Of a DNA stretch of 64,000 nt, positions 62,027-64,000 are shown piece after piece; position 1 is the first letter of the stretch, and each line of letters opens with the position of its first letter. Origin of the DNA: Rubricoccus sp963708165 (GTDB lineage Bacteria > Bacteroidota > Rhodothermia > Rhodothermales > Rubricoccaceae). The notes below the pieces were generated by a model. It worked only from the letters and a program-made list of their open reading frames with translations. It had not been told where the DNA came from and searched no databases. Where the stretch lies: contig OY970187.1 in NCBI GenBank assembly GCA_963708165.1, forward strand, positions 1,984,001 to 2,048,000. The letters are read 5' to 3'. The position numbers were made by a program, and so were the translations under genes.

Positions 62027-64000
62027 CTAGGCGCGCACGCTCGGCCAGAACTCTACCCAGGCGGGCGCCTCGGCGCGGAGGAGCGCGGCCACGGCCTCGG
62101 GCGCCAGAGGCTTGGCGAAGAGGTAGCCCTGCCCGTACTCGCAGCCCATCTCGACGAGCGCACTCAGGTGCTCCGGCGTCTCGATCCCCTCGGCGACGAC
62201 GGTTTTGCCCAGCGTGTGCGCGAAGCTGATCACGTTCTGCACCATGCCGCGCGCCGACGCGTCCTCGTCCATGCGCTGCACGAAGGCACGGTCCACCTTG
62301 ACCGTATCCACCGGCAGTGCGTGGACCACGCTGAGCGACGAGTAGCCGGTTCCGAAGTCGTCCATCGAGAAGCCGATGCCGTCGTCGCTGAGTCCTTGCA
62401 GCACGGCGGCGGCGCGCTGCGGGTTGTCCACGAGCAGGCTTTCTGTGATCTCTAGCGTGAGCCGTTCGGCGCGGCGCGGTGCCCCCCCGACGAGTTCGCG
62501 GACGTGCGAGGCGAAGCGTGGGTCGTGGAGGTCGCGCGCGGAGCAGTTGACCGAGAGCGAGAGGTCGATCTCGCGGCCAAGTTCCTGCTCCCAGCGCTCG
62601 AACTGGAGCAAGCCCTCGCGCATCACCCACCGGTCCACCTCGGCGATGCGCCCGGTCTCCTCCGCGATGCTGATAAACACGTCCGGGTAGAGCAACCCGA
62701 GCTCCGGGTGGTTCCAGCGCACGAGCGCCTCCATGCCGCTCAGCGCGCCATCCGCGAGGCGCACGATGGGTTGGTAGGCCACCACCAGTTCGTTGCGCTC
62801 GGCCGCCTTTTCCAGGTCGATCTCGATGCGTCGTCTGCGGTCGCTGGCCTCTCGCAGTGCGGGCGTGAAGAGCGACCATTGGGCTCGGCCGCTGTCCTTG
62901 GCTGCATAGGCCGCGAGGTCTGCCTCGCGCAGCACATCGCCAGAGGCTCTGTGACCGTCGCGCCCCAGCACGATGCCGATGGAGAGCGTCATGGTGCGGC
63001 TCGTCCCGTCGAGGTCGAACGGCGCTCTGACCGCTTCGACGATGCGCTCGACGGCTACCACCGCATCGGCCTCGTTCGTGATCCCGGCGAGCAGGACCGC
63101 AAACTCGTCCCCGCCGATTCGCGCGACCGTGTCGCCTCCGCGCGCCTCACCGCTCAGCCGACGCGCGAGCTTGACGAGCAGTTCGTCGCCCAACTCGTGC
63201 CCGAGCGTGTCGTTGATGGCCTTGAAGCGGTCGAGGTCGAGGTAGAGAACCGCGAAGTCGCTGTCCCCGCTGGACACGAGCGCATCCAGGCGAAGCGTGA
63301 ACAGAGAGCGGTTGGCGAGTCCTGTGAGCGAGTCGTGGTGTGCCTGCCGCTGGAGCTCTTCTTCGAGGGCCTGGCGCTCGGACACATCGCGCGAGGTCAC
63401 CTGAAGGTGCAGGATCTCGCCGTCATCGCCGAGGATGCTCTCGGTCAGGGATTCGAGCCAGATGTAGTGGCCCTTTTTGTGCCGGATGCGATAGCGCACC
63501 ACGGCGTTGGCCGCGCTGCCCTCCAAGATCCTGTCGTGGCTTTCGTCGCGGATGCGTTCGTGGTCGCCTGGGTGGATAAGGTCGTAGGGGTCCAGGCCGA
63601 CGAGTTCGTCTGGCTGTGTAGCCCATGATGGCCATGGACGAGTCGCTGACCCACTCGTACCGGCCCTGCGGCTCGTGGTGACAGATGAGGTCCGTAAGGT
63701 GCTCGGCGAGCAGCCGGTACCGCGCCTCGGCCTGGTCCCGCGCGGCAGGCGCCGAGAGCAGCGTGAGCGTCCACCGCCTCAGCCACACGTAGGGCCCGAC
63801 GAGAAGAAGGGCTGAGAGCCACGACACCACCGCGAGGCCGTACAGGTACGCATCCGCCCCTGGCGCCATCGCGTGCGGATCGGCGCCCAGGGTCGAGCTC
63901 ATGTGGTTGCGGTCCAGCGCGCAGCCGTAGATAAACGCGACGGCCGCGAAGCCCAGCACATACGCGACGGGGATGGTCGGCACGGTGACGGCCGCCCACG
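62027..64000 (-). CDS. PAS-GGDEF-EAL c-di-GMP protein, N-terminus beyond the window (frameshifted)
   Basis: The C-terminal part is in one clean frame: PAS/PAC end (RIRHKKGHYIWLESLTESI), GGDEF (VARIGGDEFAVLLAG) and EAL (LSGMEALVRWNHPELG, DDFGTGYSSLSVVHALPVD). The N-terminal part has at least two membrane helices (VAYVLGFAAVAFIYG and YLYGLAVVSWLSALLLVG), then the PAS start DSSMAIMGYT. The frame breaks after GYT; one extra base near 63612 would give PDELVGLDPYDLIHPGDHER. Upstream the frame is open to the window edge, so the true start is outside. Both cyclase and phosphodiesterase motifs look intact, so the net activity cannot be told. Confidence 0.92.

Larger units (their letters stand above)
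1..64000. repeat. Interspersed palindromic motif family GCCTCTGGCG / CGCCAGAGGC
   Basis: The motif recurs through the whole window. By eye I count 26 copies of the 8-bp core (CTCTGGCG or CGCCAGAG) in the first 3.6 kb; base composition alone (about 68% GC assumed) would give fewer than one. Copies stand alone inside genes or pair as 18-nt palindromes with centre GGCGCC or AGGCCT, mainly between genes. In proteins they read as ASGA/ASGE, PLA, LWRQ, ARG, PEA or RQRL depending on frame. Highly conserved genes are poor in copies: atpD has one and rpoD none that I can see. Density and style recall cyanobacterial HIP1 or neisserial DNA uptake sequences, but the motif differs from both. Confidence 0.95.

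Noticed and set aside
1..64000. The repeated motif as a CRISPR array.
   Set aside because: Copies have irregular spacing, occur in both orientations within genes and there are no cas genes.

Overview
This is a GC-rich bacterial chromosome segment (no virus or plasmid hallmark, no rRNA, and no tRNA that I can find). The gene families point to Bacteroidota sensu lato, most likely the Rhodothermia (Rubricoccus/Rubrivirga-like): a short group-1 sigma factor of about 280 residues, an isolated atpD-atpC pair, type IX secretion (T9SS) C-terminal sorting domains, SusC-style TonB receptors with a carboxypeptidase-regulatory domain, fasciclin and DUF4249-like lipoproteins, and a folP-cdaA pair. The taxon is an inference from gene content.

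The dominant feature is a short interspersed motif, GCCTCTGGCG, and its complement CGCCAGAGGC. It occurs several times per kilobase over almost the whole window, inside genes in every reading frame and between genes, where two copies often form perfect 18-nt palindromes (GCCTCTGGCGCCAGAGGC or CGCCAGAGGCCTCTGGCG). Many genes end with their stop codon directly against a copy. A larger composite element carries the palindrome plus CATCCC/GGGATG repeats. It sits in frame inside ppc and hrpB and also between genes. I regard this repeat system as the main discovery candidate.

Layout: 1-2.1 kb ruvC, yebC and two putative membrane microproteins; 2.3-8.7 kb a DSD1-like PLP enzyme, a DUF4870 protein, atpC-atpD, a YceI lipoprotein and an SDR oxidoreductase; 8.9-16.4 kb ppc, a membrane histidine kinase and hrpB; 16.5-24.8 kb envelope and hypothetical genes (carboxypeptidase-regulatory-type lipoprotein, CotH/T9SS protein, DUF6624, membrane winged-helix regulator, zinc peptidase, fasciclin lipoprotein); 24.9-30.8 kb a TonB receptor/lipoprotein pair, an ATP-grasp ligase, rhodanese, a TerB-like protein and a TubC_N-like protein; 31-38 kb lysA, phoR-phoB, ruvA, an FKBP lipoprotein and an ABC exporter; 38-42 kb cysE-cysK and nadE; 42-47.5 kb a TonB receptor divergent from a ferric-iron ABC uptake pair; 47.6-55 kb a T9SS propeller protein, rpoD, folP-cdaA-pcm, a DUF368 transporter and a barrel protein; 55.3-64 kb a CNB-CBS-DUF294 protein, a phosphorothioate-sensing HNH endonuclease, a methyltransferase, rnc, an aldehyde dehydrogenase and a GGDEF-EAL protein cut by the window end.

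At least eleven conserved genes are broken by single-base shifts, mostly at G/C runs. The simplest reading is residual indel error in the assembly, so I give the repaired gene extents. Functionally the window is mostly housekeeping (recombination, ATP synthesis, anaplerosis, Cys/Lys/folate/NAD synthesis, phosphate and c-di-AMP/c-di-GMP signalling) with one clear nutrient-uptake module for iron.
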